Part shown: positions 24,436-39,400 of the stretch, piece by piece
Layout of the letters: each line of letters opens with the position of its first letter
Numbering within the stretch: the first letter of the stretch is position 1
Assembly (NCBI GenBank): GCA_004352715.1
Contig: SCFE01000104.1
Location: forward strand, 432,436-496,435
Direction of reading: 5' to 3'
Source of the DNA: Hofstenia miamia
Taxonomy: Eukaryota > Xenacoelomorpha > Acoela
DNA length: 64,000 nucleotides
Translations under genes and position numbers: made by a program
Notes under the pieces: model-generated
Told to the model about the DNA's origin: nothing
Databases searched by the model: none
Seen by the model: only the letters and a program-made list of their open reading frames with translations

Positions 24436-27430
24436 AATATTAATGGATGACTGTTAATTTTATATTTATCATTGTCGAACAACTCTATATATGCGATGTT
24501 AAACTTCTTAATGCTCACATATTTAGTCAATTTCAATGTTTGTTACTGCTTCTATGATATTTATATATAATTTTAGCACTTATATTATATAGATAGCTGT
24601 TGCTACAAAGAAACTCTTGATAAATATGAATGGGAAACAACTCCAGCAGGTGAATCGAGAAGCTTACCATGCATTGGAAATGCTACTGGTAAAAATATTT
24701 TAATTTTATATATTCTTAAATCTTTACTTGTCACTGAATGTAACAGTGTTAGCTTCAATTTTCCACAACGAAATTATGAATTGAGCACTGATTTTGAAGT
24801 TTTCTAGGTTTTGTCTACTTGATGGCAAAGTATTAATACATAGCCCAACCTTGAAATAAAAAAACATCCCAAAAGTGTCGCTACATGCTCTAAGGCAGTA
24901 AGCATTTTGTGAAATTGACTCTGCCATATTACCAAATTGGAGTCATAAAAGTATAAGATTTTAGGGCTACACAAACAACTATATCAGTCACCCCACCTAT
25001 TCGATGAAAATAAAATATATAAGTGATTTGTAAAATGGAAAAAATGATATTTTTTATTATATTTATAAGCAACTTCTTGTTTACAATATAACTATGTAAT
25101 AACATTTTGAATATAATCTTGAGTCGTTCAGTAAATTGTTTATCTTCTTGTGTATGTTAGAAGTCAACCCCAATTTTGTGCAACAACTAAAATGAAGCAT
25201 ATCAATATAAGCATGTTAATTCATCTGTACATATATTTGCATCAAATACCTAAAAAATGCTGGATTTGTCCTTAACTGTTTTTGTCTGTTTGTCTAAGAC
25301 ATTGATACTGGACATTGATTACTGAAAGGAATTAATATCCCATTTCCCGCAAATTAATACCAAATTGAATCAAACAGATTTTTAGATACAATAAATTTAT
25401 AAGTTTTGAAATTCTGGTTAGATGCACTCAAATATTCACATACCCTCTTCACTCCTTTTTGAGATTTTGTATTTATTTATTTGTAACTAACCACTTCTAT
25501 TAGCTACGTACCTATACCTGGCTTTATTGTGGTTGAGCATTGAAGCAAAGTGAAAATTTGTAGATATTTACAGTATATCATCATAATTTTAGAAGGCAAT
25601 GTCTTGCGATTTTGCGAGAAAGTTGGTTGGTCTGAGCCAAGTTATGAAAATTGTACAAATGTTGCAATTATGGAATTTGATTTGGTAAGCTTCGATATAT
25701 TTTAAATAATTTAACTAATATTGAATTTCAAATTCTTTCAATGTTAAAATATGGACTAGCAAACATTACATTTGTTGTTATTGAGAACAATTTAGATATT
25801 ACTAAGATTACAGTGTATAAACATGTTTTAAAATTTTTGTCTTTTGCAATTTAGAGAAACTTGAGCGATCCTACCATACTAGAAGAAAACATAAATGAAT
25901 TTGGGGAGATTACTGAAAAAATATCCCAGCAGGCGGATTTGGAAGTTGGTGATATAAGTGCAACTTTGAACATTGTCGAGAAACTTGCAGATTCAATCGA
26001 ACAACTTCCTACAGATTTAGCATCGGTCAGTAGCATTTTTTCGAATTTGCATAAATTAGCACGTGAATTAAATGCGTAGTGTTCAAGTTCATACATTAGC
26101 GAGATTAGAAGACATTTAGAAACTCGGGCAAAAGAACATATAAGAGGGAATCTAGAATCAGAAATATATATTCATGCATTATATATATATATAAGTACAT
26201 ATATGTACTGCATTTATACTCAATACATCCTTTATTTGTTTATATTTGTATGATAGTTAAAATACATAAAGAAAATGTAGTATTAGAGAACGTTATTATG
26301 GATTACATGTAGTATTTAAAATATATTAGCATTGAAAAATAAATAAGTAAGCATGCAAATGTTTTCTGCTAATGGCAACCATAAATACATCTCTAGTAAC
26401 ATGTTTCAATCTTTTCAACAGAAATCTTTCAAATTTGTTTTGAGGATGCTTTCCAATCTTCGAACCATGCAAGTGTTTGAACTTCAATATCTTTATGAAG
26501 TTTCTTAATTTTTCAAATATAAATCCGACAGAACAAATTTTCCTTTTTATAAACGCAACTTTTGTAAAACTATTAGATAGTACCATAAAAAAAGAGAAGT
26601 AAAGCCATTCAATCAAATAAAGCATGCAGGCACTTTGGAATTAATTTCATTAAATATATATATATNNNNNNNNNNNNNNNNNNNNNNNNNNNNNNNNNNN
26701 NNNNNNNNNNNNNNNNNNNNNNNNNNNNNNNNNNNNNNNNNNNNNNNNNNNNNNNNNNNNNNNNNNNNNNNNNNNNNNNNNNNNNNNNNNNNNNNNNNNN
26801 NNNNNNNNNNNNNNNNNNNNNNNNNNNNNNNNNNNNNNNNNNNNNNNNNNNNNNNNNNNNNNNNNNNNNNNNNNNNNNNNNNNNNNNNNNNNNNNNNNNN
26901 NNNNNNNNNNNNNNNNNNNNNNNNNNNNNNNNNNNNNNNNNNNNNNNNNNNNNNNNNNNNNNNNNNNNNNNNNNNNNNNNNNNNNNNNNNNNNNNNNNNN
27001 NNNNNNNNNNNNNNNNNNNNNNNNNNNNNNNNNNNNNNNNNNNNNNNNNNNNNNNNNNNNNNNNNNNNNNNNNNNNNNNNNNNNNNNNNNNNNNNNNNNN
27101 NNNNNNNNNNNNNNNNNNNNNNNATATATATATATATATATTGTGCAATTGTGCAATCCTGCACAAAAGTTTGTGTGCATTGTGCAGTTTGTGCAGTTGC
27201 GTTTTTTTCGATTGAACACCACCCCTGTAAAAATCGAGAGATTTTCTTTTTGAAATTGCAAATAGTTCCAGCATACTTGAATTATATAAATACACCTCTT
27301 TCCATTAAGACCAAAGTAAAAATGGTTTTAAATGCAGACCAGTGATATGAAAACCACACAGAAAATATCCTCAAATGTAAAATAATAAATTTTTTCAATA
27401 TGTGTCTGATGTTACAATCTTTAGTAAGCC

Positions 27431-27472
<42 letters not shown>

Positions 27473-30400
27473 NAAAATATAATATTAATTAGATCATGAA
27501 TTGTTTTTACACTTGATTTATTATATGTAGCTGAGATAAAAAAGTCTACTTCGCTAAATAGTCAAAAGCTCAAGCAAATTAAACATTCATCTCATCATGA
27601 AAGCAATAGAACCAAGTGCTTCAAATTAAAGAAATCTTTGTAATACATTTTCGAAATAATCAAACCAATCATTTTTGATTATTAAGACACAACCATTTGA
27701 CAAATTCGTGTCGATTAAATTGTGGAGTTACTAGGGGAAAATGTCTTAGGAAATTTTCCATCTGTGTAAAGGAATTTCCACTGCCAACCCAAAATTCAAC
27801 AACCTCACAAAGACAATTGTGTTATTGCTTACAGACTTTTGCATATTATTTTTCACGGCACTGAAGCTTCAGCGCCACTTGAATAGACAGGTGAAAGCAC
27901 TTGTTTTGCATGAAATCAAATAGTGTAGTTATAGCTCAAGAAAAAAAATGGGCCACATTATAAACACATTTTTTATAACAAACGAAAGACATATAGAGAC
28001 TTATAAAATTTACCATGCCATTCATTCAGAAATCTTTTTTATTATACGCATAACCTAGAGTTAAAAAAGCAAGAGTTGTTGTGAAACCTTGTTCATCACA
28101 GAAAACTTAAATGAACTTATATCGAGGTTTATATGGCATAACGACAGAAGAGCAATATCGCTGTCTAGAGAAATTAACCAAATATAACAAATTTTAACAG
28201 ATTTATTATTATTAATTTGTTTACTGTGCAAGCCAAAAATGTTCTGGAATTTATTTTCTTATATAATTTTGATTTTAGCGCATATTTCATTAAAAACTAT
28301 ATATATATATATATATGCAATTTATTCTATATACTAAATCTCTGTAGTCACACAAGGCTCTATATGCAACCATTTTATGTCAAAAATGCCTCTACCGTTG
28401 ACTTGTCAATCTTTTTATGGAATATGTGCTTTTTTATTCAACTTCTTGCATACAATTGGGTTTTAACTAAAACTATATCACAATTATTATGATGATTTTT
28501 TTGTAGGGTTTTTTAATTTTTACTTGGAAATCTGAATGATTTTTCATATGACATGAAGCGAATTTCTAAATAATAATTTTAATTATTACCGTCGTTCTTA
28601 TGTAAAAAACCAAATTTTCTATGAAACAATTGCAATGTTTGATTGCAGAATTATAAAGTCTATCAAAGATGTATGTGAAATTCTAATGTGAATTTGTAAG
28701 TTGCTTGGAGAGAAAATAGCATCTCAGAGCGATTTGAATTATTGACCAACTTTTCATCTATACACTGAATGAAGGGAGCCTTTCTTCTTATTTGAATCAT
28801 GTACGTATTATTTACAAGAAATAGAACAAGAGCACGTCTGCAAAACTATCGATATTTTAAGCAGCCCATTGAAATCATAGTGGCATTTTCATGAATAAAT
28901 TTCAAAGTCAAATTTCAAAACAAATTTAAATGCTACAAGGAGATCTTGATCTTAAAATTTTAGAAAACTACGAAAAATTTTTAATTTTATATTATACATA
29001 AGTTGTTGAAAGATCACTTTGAAGTATATATTAAATTTTTAAATTTCTTCTGTCTAGTATTCTTCCCAGTGTAATTTTTTAATGCAACAACTTTTAAGGA
29101 ATATATATATATATATATATATATAAATGCATGTGGGATTCTCATTGCATTGAAAAACGAATAATGTTATAAATTGACTCTTTTTAAACTTGTACTAACT
29201 TCTGCTACCTTCTTGAAAACGAAAAAATCTGTTAATAATTTAGTTTTAGAAACTTATCAATTCAACGAGCATTCTCGTAGATGCAAATAGCGCGCAAACA
29301 TGGAGAGAAGCAAAAGACGAAACAAAGGTCTTTGGTATCGCAGATACAATAAGTAATGTGGCATTTAAGGCAAGCTAATACTTTGTACATCATTTTAATA
29401 CAAAGATCACCAATAATTTCAATTGAACAAGTAAAAAATTATATTAACGTAATAATTAAATATTGTCCGCAAACTCAAAATATGTGAATAGTATTCATAA
29501 TACGAGCTCTTATTATCTAACTATGAATCTATAAAGGAGTGATTGAAATCAGTAATGTTTGTGAAATTATATTCATACCAGAATTCTCAAATTTCCTAAT
29601 AGGCTTTGAGATAATTGTGCATTTAGGGTAACTAAAGCCAGTTTAGCGTTAATAAATTCAGTATTACTGTTGCAATTTACATCAAGAACATCCTGAATAT
29701 TTTTCCAGATGCTACTATCGTTGCAAGACTGAGATAAATTTTAAAATAATACTGTTCGATTAGAATATGTTAATATACCTAAATCTGATATTTGCATTGA
29801 AATGCAATGTAAACAAAATGGTGAGATATAATTCGAGAAAAGGATATTGCTTTTATAAAATACCTCCCTTTATGAACATCGGAATTAAAGAAATTTAAAT
29901 CAAGACTGGATTTGATACTGAAGCAGGTCAGGTCTGAAGTGCAGGCGAACTCATCACTAGGGCGCTATTTTTTACGTAAACAATTTAAATTTTTGACCAA
30001 AAAATTTTGACCTTTTTTACTCAAAAAAGTAATTTTTTACCTAAAAAATTAACTTAAAGATTTTTAAAATTTTGTAAAATTCGTGTACTCTATAGAAAAC
30101 ATAATCAACTAGGTAGTAAGAAGCACCAATGCAGAACTGTCAATTATTTTATTGTCTTAAGGATGCTTTTAACATTGAGAAGAACCTTTCCATGGAAGCA
30201 GGAGAACACTAGCTATTTTCAGCAATGCATATTCTGTAAGATTTAATGAACCGATAATTCATTAAGTCATGTAATCAGCAAAGCCTCCAAAATTAAGGTT
30301 TATTCAAACTCAAAACATTTTAGAAGTTAAATTCAATTCGTAGTAATTTGTGACTTGCACTAACTTTTGCATTATTGCCCCCATTGAGAGCAGTTTTTGC

Positions 30401-33400
30401 TCTATCAACAATGGCAAAATATTAAAATGTAGTAATTAAATGTTTGCTCTAACTTATCTCTATTTTGAAAGATAAAAATTATGCAGTGATATTTTCCCAT
30501 GTTTTTGCCACCAAGAAATTTATATTTTTAAAAACTAAACGAATTCGAAATGATGTTATAGATTTTTAAGTACAAAACGCAATCATTTTTCTCAGATGTT
30601 GTTAAGTTTTGAACTACATGGTTTTAAAGAGTTTTTTATGAAAATCATTCATACATTGTTTCTTTTCCAAATAATTTGACCTAGAATTTTGGCCTTAAAG
30701 AAATTTTTTTACGTAATTCCAACTCTTGTAAAATTTTGACTTCATTTTCACCTTAAAAGTTTTAAAGTATGTATGCATATGCATTAAAATAAATTTCTAA
30801 CAATTTTAACAAAATTGACCTTTATTTCAATTTTGACTTTTGACGTTTCTTACTTTTGTTCGCCCTACTCGTCACTATTTTAATGTTTTTAATAAATCAA
30901 TAGTTAAAATGACATTCTATTCCAACCTATGATGTTGGATTAACCCATTGTTAGGCAATAAAACATATGAAATCACATCTCACTTAGAGTTTGGTAGGAA
31001 ATATATAATCAAGAGACAATTTGTACAAGAAATTCTAGTTTATTCTTTAGAAACTGTTATAATGATATGCATTACCTTTAGAGCACACACTCTAATTCAA
31101 CTCTTGCCATTAAGAATGATGCAATTATCATGAAATCACAAACACTTCAACCCGAAGACACTGGAATTGTAATTATAACTGGTAAATTTTATTTACACAC
31201 AACTTTCGCTTGCTATTGACTTTGTTTAGATGAGGCTGAGGTATACTTTAGCAGTCAAAGAAATGCAAATATTTCTTCATTCAATGTAGCAATCGTCATC
31301 TTCAATTACATGGAAGCAATCCTTCAGGATGTTAACATAACGTCTAAAGTTTTTTCAGTTAAAACTTCTCAACAGTTATCAAAAATTGATCCTCCTTTGC
31401 GATTTAATATGTTTATTGGTGATTCCATACAATTGAATGACATTGTGCTCTGCTCATTCTACAATAAAACTTCAGGGTAAGCAAAATATGTATATTCTAA
31501 GTTAAGTGAAATTTTATCAATATTTACTTCAAAATAATAAGAAGTCTTTCAACGGAATGTGGCTTAGGAGGTTGTACTTACAATTATAATTATTCGTGGA
31601 ATCTTAAATGAATTTCTTTATTAATTTTATTGGGCACAATTTACATAATTATAAAAATGGAATATTCCTCGGTTAAGTTGCCAAGTGAATTGTTTACTTC
31701 AAGCACAATCGTTCCATAAATTCCATAAAACTAAATTTAATACAGTTGTACATCTGATATACAGTCACAATTCCTTTCCTAAATTCTTTAAAAATTTGCT
31801 GACTTTGCATGGGAAAGCATTATTCATTTCCAAGCCTATCCCATTCCACGAGCATTTTTTTATGCAATTCTATTTAAAATATTGAGAATTTGTTGGGAAA
31901 TATGTTTCAAAGACAGAATAAAAATCTACCTTTATAGTATTTTCAGGCATGTGTAATCTAATTTGGATCATTGACTGATTCCACCCCAATTTTTATGATA
32001 TGCGAGTGAATAGTATTTTGTTAAATATCTAGCATGCTTAAATCGTTTTAAAATATTGATGAATAATGATAAAGTATTTTCCAAATATTCCTTGAAGAAT
32101 ATCATGAAGCTAAATCCTAGAAAATATTTATTTACAAAATTTCTAAGAATTATAATAAACAGTTTTGGCAATAATAGCTTCTTCTTCAAAATATTTGAAG
32201 AATTACCATACAAGATACGATCAACTGAAACTATCATTACCAACAAAATAAAAATTAAATATAGCTAAAATTGTGAGGATATGCTCCGAAAAATTTTAAA
32301 GTACTGTAGTCAAAGAACCACTGATTAGTATTAGTAGAATACTTTAATCTACAGCCTCGATTTGTACATGGAGTTTAGTTTAATCTCATATAAAATAATA
32401 TATAAAACAAAATTGCACATATATAATATATTTAAATCATTATCAGAAGTAACTTCTACACTTCAAAAAGTGCTAAAAAACAAAGGTGGATTTTTTACTA
32501 CAAAAATAAATATATTTGCAGATATTGTCCGCAGTATCATATATAAAGTGATAAAAAAATTGTTAACCCAGTTTTTCTATTGCGAAAATGCAGCTGTTGC
32601 AGAGCGAGTTTCTAATGGGAAAATAGTTATTAGTACTTATAACTTTAGCTAAATTTAAGGAAATCCAGCATCAATAGGCCAAGTTTTTTAAGTGCTAGTA
32701 GAAATTATTTGATATTGTTATATGCTTGGTTCAGTTTGTTCTTGGGCATGCCACTTTGAAGAAAACATTTGCAATCATGAATTAATGTAACATTTTTTCC
32801 TAAGGCTTAATAAATAAATATTTACCCAAATATTCCCAATTTTCTTTTTTATTTTCAAATATTCAGTTAAATTTCATTTGATTCACATCGAAAATATTAT
32901 TCTTTACATATTTTATGACATTTGCAGTTTGTCATTGTTTAATCGATGCACTACTGTGTGATTAACCATCATTTGAATAATCAAAATTTGGTAGTTTTGA
33001 TTGACAATGGGTACAATGTTTTTAAATTTACTAGGATGCAGTGATGTTAACAAAACAAATACAATTTTCAGTATAATATAATAACTATTGACTCTTAATT
33101 GATGAAATTATTATTTATTGCATTCATTGAATCATTTGCTTTTTAAGATTATAACTAACATATATAATTATCTTTTTATATCTATATTTAGAAATTTTTC
33201 ACAGGAGGGATGCTCTACACTTTCGATTAAAGATGGCTTTGTTGCTTGTGAATGTGATCACTTAACAAATTTTGCTGTATTAATGTCAAGAACACCAAAT
33301 GAGGTAAAACATATAGTGATTTCTTAAAGCACCCTTTTTGAGAATCAACATTTTGCCACAAAATACTTCAAAAGGATATCCGATTCGTGTCACTCCGTAT

Positions 33401-36400
33401 AAGTTCTGAAAATCCTAGATAATATAATTAACATCTTATTTTCTGTGATACATAAATTCTTAAACGTTTATAGTAAATATTATTTGCAAAATATTTATGC
33501 CTAAGATTTCCTTTAGGTTATAATTTATTTGCTTTACTGAGAGGCTTATTGAGCAATAAAAATGGGAAAATTGGAAAAAGGGAAGTTTATTAACAAATGT
33601 AGCAAAGTGTTTTAAAAGTTTAAAATTTCTCACAATTATTTGACATTTCAATTCATATAAAAAATTATTACAAAAGACATTAAACTTACGAAACTCTTTC
33701 TTATACATTTATATTAGAAGAAGACTGATTCTCTTCATGCTAAGCTGCTGACATTCATTTCAATAATTGGCTGTTCACTTTCAGTGATTTGTGTTGTGCT
33801 CACTATAACTGCTTACATCAAGTTTGAAAAATTGGATAGAACAAAGAGTTTTATTATTGTTAATATTTCCATTGTGTTATTGTCAGCCACCTCACTATTC
33901 ACTTTGAGTTTCTTTGAAATATTTTCAGTACGTCTTTAGTTCAATATTATATTATAACATATTTGTTGTTTAAAGTACAGCGATGTTATTCAATACCTCA
34001 GATATATAAAATCGAAAGGAAATGCATTGTCTAAATGTATATAAATTTAGAAAACTAGCAAATGAAGAAATGTTTGCAAACTATTTGCATATATGCACAA
34101 TTAAATATATTTTGACAATGGTGATTGAATTAATTATCTCTTAACATAGTTTTCTATTGAATTTTTTATAGTTTTTTTAGATTTTTTATTAATACTTAAT
34201 TTGTTCCATAATACAATGCAATACAATACAATACAATAAAAATTGCAAACACAACTACAATATATTGAGTTAGACTGAAAGTCGCAGGGTTGTGTAAGGT
34301 AGTTTGAGTTCACTTTCAAGTTTGCTTCAGATGATGAAAGGCACACATTATTCCTTGGAGCAAAAATGACTGAATTATACCTAGTCTCACCGCTTTTTTC
34401 TGAACGCTTATTTTAAGTACCAAGCCGCCTTGCCTCTGACTCAACAGCAATAAATCATTCCAGATAGATAAGTTTCATGTAGAGGATAATGTTCATTTCA
34501 ACCTCTATGCATCTCTGTCTTTTCGGGCACAGAGAAGGAAGATTTTGGAGGATGCCTTCTTTACAATTTTGAGTATGTGATTCGCAAAGTAGTTTCTCAC
34601 CAAGAGCGATGGCTAGGATCTTCAACTGCTATTTTCTTTCAATACCTTGAATAAGCAGAACATCGAGTTTGTCAAAATGGATCAAAACTTCTTTGCTCGT
34701 CTTTTTATTAAAATTCAAGCTTTTGTTTGCAAAGCATTTTCTCAGAATATACAAAATCTTAAAGCATTGTTTCTCATATAATACCGACCAGGGATAATAG
34801 ACGTATTGTCGTTAGTGAATACTGTTACAAAGCATCAACTCTAATTTTCAGAGAATCTTATTCATCATCCACTGATGTTTTTAAAATTACCCAAATTTTC
34901 AAAATGTCAAATTAATCTATTTGCAATCTTTTACTCGTATTCAAAAATATTAAATTTAATTCATTGTGATTCGGAATAGTTATGAAATTTGCGTTAAGGC
35001 TTTCTAGAACAATAATAAATTTATTTTCAAGAATTGCACATTCAATTTCATTAATGTTATATTTGAAAGATTAAAAAAAAATTACTAGAATTTAAGAAAC
35101 AATCTAATTCAATCCATAACCTTCCGAAAGTTCCATACTAAATTCCATATCGTCCTTAAATTGTGATTTTCAAAGTTTGGGTATTTTAAATGCATTAATG
35201 CAATTTTGATGGTTTGATGGTGTAATGAAAGGATAGATTGTGTGGCAATGCAGTAACAGTATTAGATAAGTCTCCATAAGATAGATGGGAAATTTTAGTT
35301 CACGGAAGATTCGGATGAAATGCACGGAATTTTATAAATGTATGAGGGTTTTTAGAAAACTTTTGCCTTAGATGCTGGCTATTTGTTTAAATGTGAAGAC
35401 GAGTAAAGCGAAGGCGAAGCTCTTATAAAGATGTATTACTTTGACTGGAGAATTTGTAACATTTGGAAGTTCTTTAGACGAATTAGTTTCATGAATGGTT
35501 TTTAGAGACTAATTAAGAGCTTTCATCAATGTCGGAGCGGTATCTTCTTCAATTTTTAACAAAGAATTAAATACATGTACGATGAATAACGTATTTCACA
35601 GAAACAATCATTTTGTAAATCTCTGGAAAATGAAAAAAAGATGTAAAACATTTGCTGCGCAATCAAAACTAACCTTATAATAATAGTCATAATAACTATT
35701 ATTGTTAGTTAAAAAACCAGTTCTAATAGTTGGGTTCTTATGCGTTGTATTATTCTGCCATCGCATTTCTATTTAAAATTGAAGTATTTAAACATATAAC
35801 ACAGTGGTGCATCAGAATAATCGATGAAATAATATTGTTAATGTAAAGTGATAACCTATTTGTGTTTAGGATACTTTGTGTTTAATAGTTGGTGTAATCC
35901 TCCACTATCTTTATCTTGCTTTGTTTTCATGGTTGCTGTGTGAAGGGTTATTTATTTTATTAATGATTACGACAGTATCAAGAGATTCTCCTATTCCTAA
36001 AACAATATATTTTTTACTTGGTTGGGGTGAGAAATTTATTCTTTATATTAATACACAATTTAACTTATACTTTATATTCATTATTGTCTGACATTAAATT
36101 ATCTGTTTAATATATTTCCCTGGTATTCATTCCAATTATTACAGAACAAAATTTTTGCTGAGTAATACTTTTTCAAATTGAATGTTTTCTACATTTAGGC
36201 ATTCCAATTGTCTTTTTGGTTATTGCAGTAGCCTTTGATAGACTTAAGAGCTATGGATTTAATGACATTTGTTGGATAACCTCTCAAATGTATCTTTTAC
36301 TCTCATTTATTTTACCGATTGCAATGGTTGTTGCCATAAACATTTGCATCTTCTTTTTTTTGCTACTCTTCATTTGGCGTTCATTTAAAAATACAAAGCA

Positions 36401-39400
36401 AACAACTTCAGAGAAAATATGGTATTTTCATTTTTCTATTATTATAATATTACAAATATCTTTTGATATATATATATATATATATATAATATGTGTATAT
36501 AAGGCTTGCTTTGTGGATTGTGTACACAACAAAAATGTTTGGGAAAGGCTTAATTATGTTTCACTAATTCAGTTTTAGCAGCGATGTAAATATGCCTTTG
36601 CGAACCATAGATTGGCATGGACTGGGCTTGAATCTTCAAAAATGTAGTGGGCTTATAAGCTGGTCTGAGTTTTGATAAATTAATGTTAGATCGAATGTGT
36701 ACTGGAGGTCATTTTTACAGAAAAAACTTAGGTATATTTGGAACATGTAGATGTAGGTTTACTATTGAAATCATATCCTATAGGGAAATTTTGTTTTGAG
36801 GATTGGGCTGAATCTGAAAATTCAAGTCTACTTACATCTCTGCGTTTTAGTGAAAGTTTAGCTTCTCTGCTACTGCGCGTTCATGCTTGCCGTTGTGTGT
36901 TGTGTATCTAATCCCTGTGCTCTTTAACAAAATAGGTACACATTATTTTAATAAAATTTATATTAAATGAAGGAAGACAATTTCCATTACTTATAATATG
37001 AACGTCATTTTACAATATATTTCAAAATTTACAGCGATTTATAATATCCTTAGGAATTTGTTGTTAGTTTGTTTTTCATTACACTTTAGACATGAAGCAT
37101 ACATTTGACATTAAAGTTTTTTAAAAAATTCACCAATGGACCTAATATTTCACTGCTTCTTATTTATAGTAATTCTGTTGTTTCAAAAAGCAATACGCTA
37201 TATTCTTTTAATCTATATGTGCGCCTGAATACTCATCTTTTATTAAGGTTTGGATTTTCATTGAAGTGGTAGGCTTGAGCTGTTTTGGGCCTTAGTAATT
37301 TTAAACTAAATGAAATTTGTGGGTTAGTGCAAATCCTACTTTAATCACGGCTTGGCGATTTGCAGTAAAAAAGGAAAAGTAGCAATAAATACACTTGCAA
37401 GTAAGGAATTGTTGTAAAAATTTGTCCAAATATGGAATACAAAGAATAGCAATAATTTCCTTAAAATTTGTGGAGCTAAAACCATTGTATTTGCTTCTAA
37501 ACGAAAAAGGGTATATCAAGCAATTAAAGGGTTTCACAGGCAAAAAATAAATTAGATTTCTAGAAATATTTCATCTCAAGTAAGAACGGTTAGATCTACA
37601 TTTCTGCTTGCATAGATTTATATTTACTGATTTTTATGTTGTCTAGTCATAAATTGTGTTATGCAAAAAATTACTGTTTATAGTTAACGGCCTCATTATA
37701 TTTAAGTATGGTTTTTGCAATTTTCAAGAAATCAAAGTGCTTCATAAGTACATAGACATGTAAAATAGCTAATCTTTGATTTTGTTACTTAAAGTGATTT
37801 GCTGTATTAAGTGTTGGTCTGTGATGAACTGTGTTTGTCGCCCTATTTTTGTCAATTTTACTTCAAATCGGCAGGCTGTGATTACAGAACCCCTTGGTTA
37901 GTGTCTTTAGACAAGCCTAGTTTCGCATGAAACATGTAGGCAAATTACTGAACGCTTAGCCATTTAAGCTAGGTAGCTTCATTCTTTGTCAATCATCAGG
38001 GCTTAGCTATTGTGGCCAAAACTGAGTTTGAAAATTTACATGCATCTCTGAATTTCAGTGAGCATTTGGGGTTACCACTTTAGTTCTTACGTCGTTTGCG
38101 CTGCAGTAATGTATATTTAGCTTGATGGGGAGAAAGAGGATGCCATTTTATTTTTACCTATGTCATTTGCTTCTCCTAATTGTAATTGATAAAATGTTTG
38201 TATATATTTTTATTTTTTTGTAAATCACAGTTTTTCTATACTTGACTAGTTTGGGAAAAAATTTGTTTATACTCAAGGAAAGTCTGAATTTGCACCTTGA
38301 GTCATAGAAACTATTGAAATAAGAGAAATATATATTCATAACATTATTTATCTAAGATTCCTAATGTTATGAAGTTTAATTCGTATTTAGGTCTTTCGTA
38401 ATGTTAAAGTTGACAAAAACATTTACCTTGATTGTACGATTTTTTATTAGTATATTTCAACAGCACAAAATCCAATGCACTTAAATAAAAACAATATTGT
38501 ACTACTTAAAGCGGTTTGCTGTAAGAAAGAATGGCGAAGCATCTTGTGGTTCTTATGCTTTTTTAATTTTTATGTTACACATACTGGGCATGTATTATTG
38601 AAAATCTGTCTGATCTTTCTTTATGCTGATATAATTATTAATATTAAGAAAAACAAGTTTACACAAATTATAGAAGGTGCCTAATTTATAAGTTTGTTGT
38701 TTTGTGTTGTGGATGATGTCTGACAGGAGGCCTTTTGTTGTTGCGATTTTTGGTTGTTGTGAAGAAACACACACAAAGGAAAGTCTGTAAATTATACAAA
38801 AATGTGTATGGAAATACTGAAGTTTGTGATAATTCAGTTTTTCAAAATCAGACCAAAAAATTTTTAACACTCAAATTTCTAATTGTTTTGTCAAAATATA
38901 AAACAAATCCTGCATGCGCAGGTGCTAGATGCGATTTTAATGGTCGAAGTAATGTGCTTCTATTGTTTAATGAGAAACTTTATCAATTCTCCATGAAATT
39001 CCAGCGACATAGATTATCAGTTGTGTCTCATGAATAAAAAATTTAAATGCATGAAGATATCTATTTTCGTACAAATTTCATTTTAATCACTTTATTCAAC
39101 TCTATTTGAAATCCAACTTCCCAAACTATCGAATTATAGTAATTTGTTTGTCAATTACTGCTCGCAAACTATTTTGCACTTCTATAACACAAGTGTCTTA
39201 AGAATACACCAACCAGAAAAGTTTTGATATTAATGTTTGTGAACCTTTGTCGATCTATTGTAGAGTCCAGGAGAAAGTTTTGAAATTACTTTTGACACTA
39301 AGCTCAATGTTCATCCAACACTTCATCACCCAGCCTAAGAAAATTTTATGATGATTGCTCTTTACCTAAGCTCTCTAATGGAAATTCTATTTTGGGCATC

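Noticed and set aside
26326-26625. 99-codon frame as a gene (also at 47398-47697)
   Set aside because: Identical because the DNA repeat is identical; no known domain, no promoter or splice context.
26609-27345. Several 180-236-codon frames on both strands
   Set aside because: Created by the 458-N gap and TA runs translating as Ile-Tyr repeats.
30948-31133. 61-codon frame beginning near TTAGGCAATAAA as a GAIN exon
   Set aside because: Translation lacks GAIN features and ends in a stop; the frame starting at 31082 matches GAIN and phase.
32056-32652. Two open frames in the GPS intron
   Set aside because: Low-complexity Lys/Ile/Asn-rich translations expected by chance in AT-rich DNA; no motif.
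34130-35640. LINE remnant in the TM2-TM3 intron
   Set aside because: A less AT-rich block suggests a repeat, but no RT, endonuclease or terminal motif could be read in any frame.
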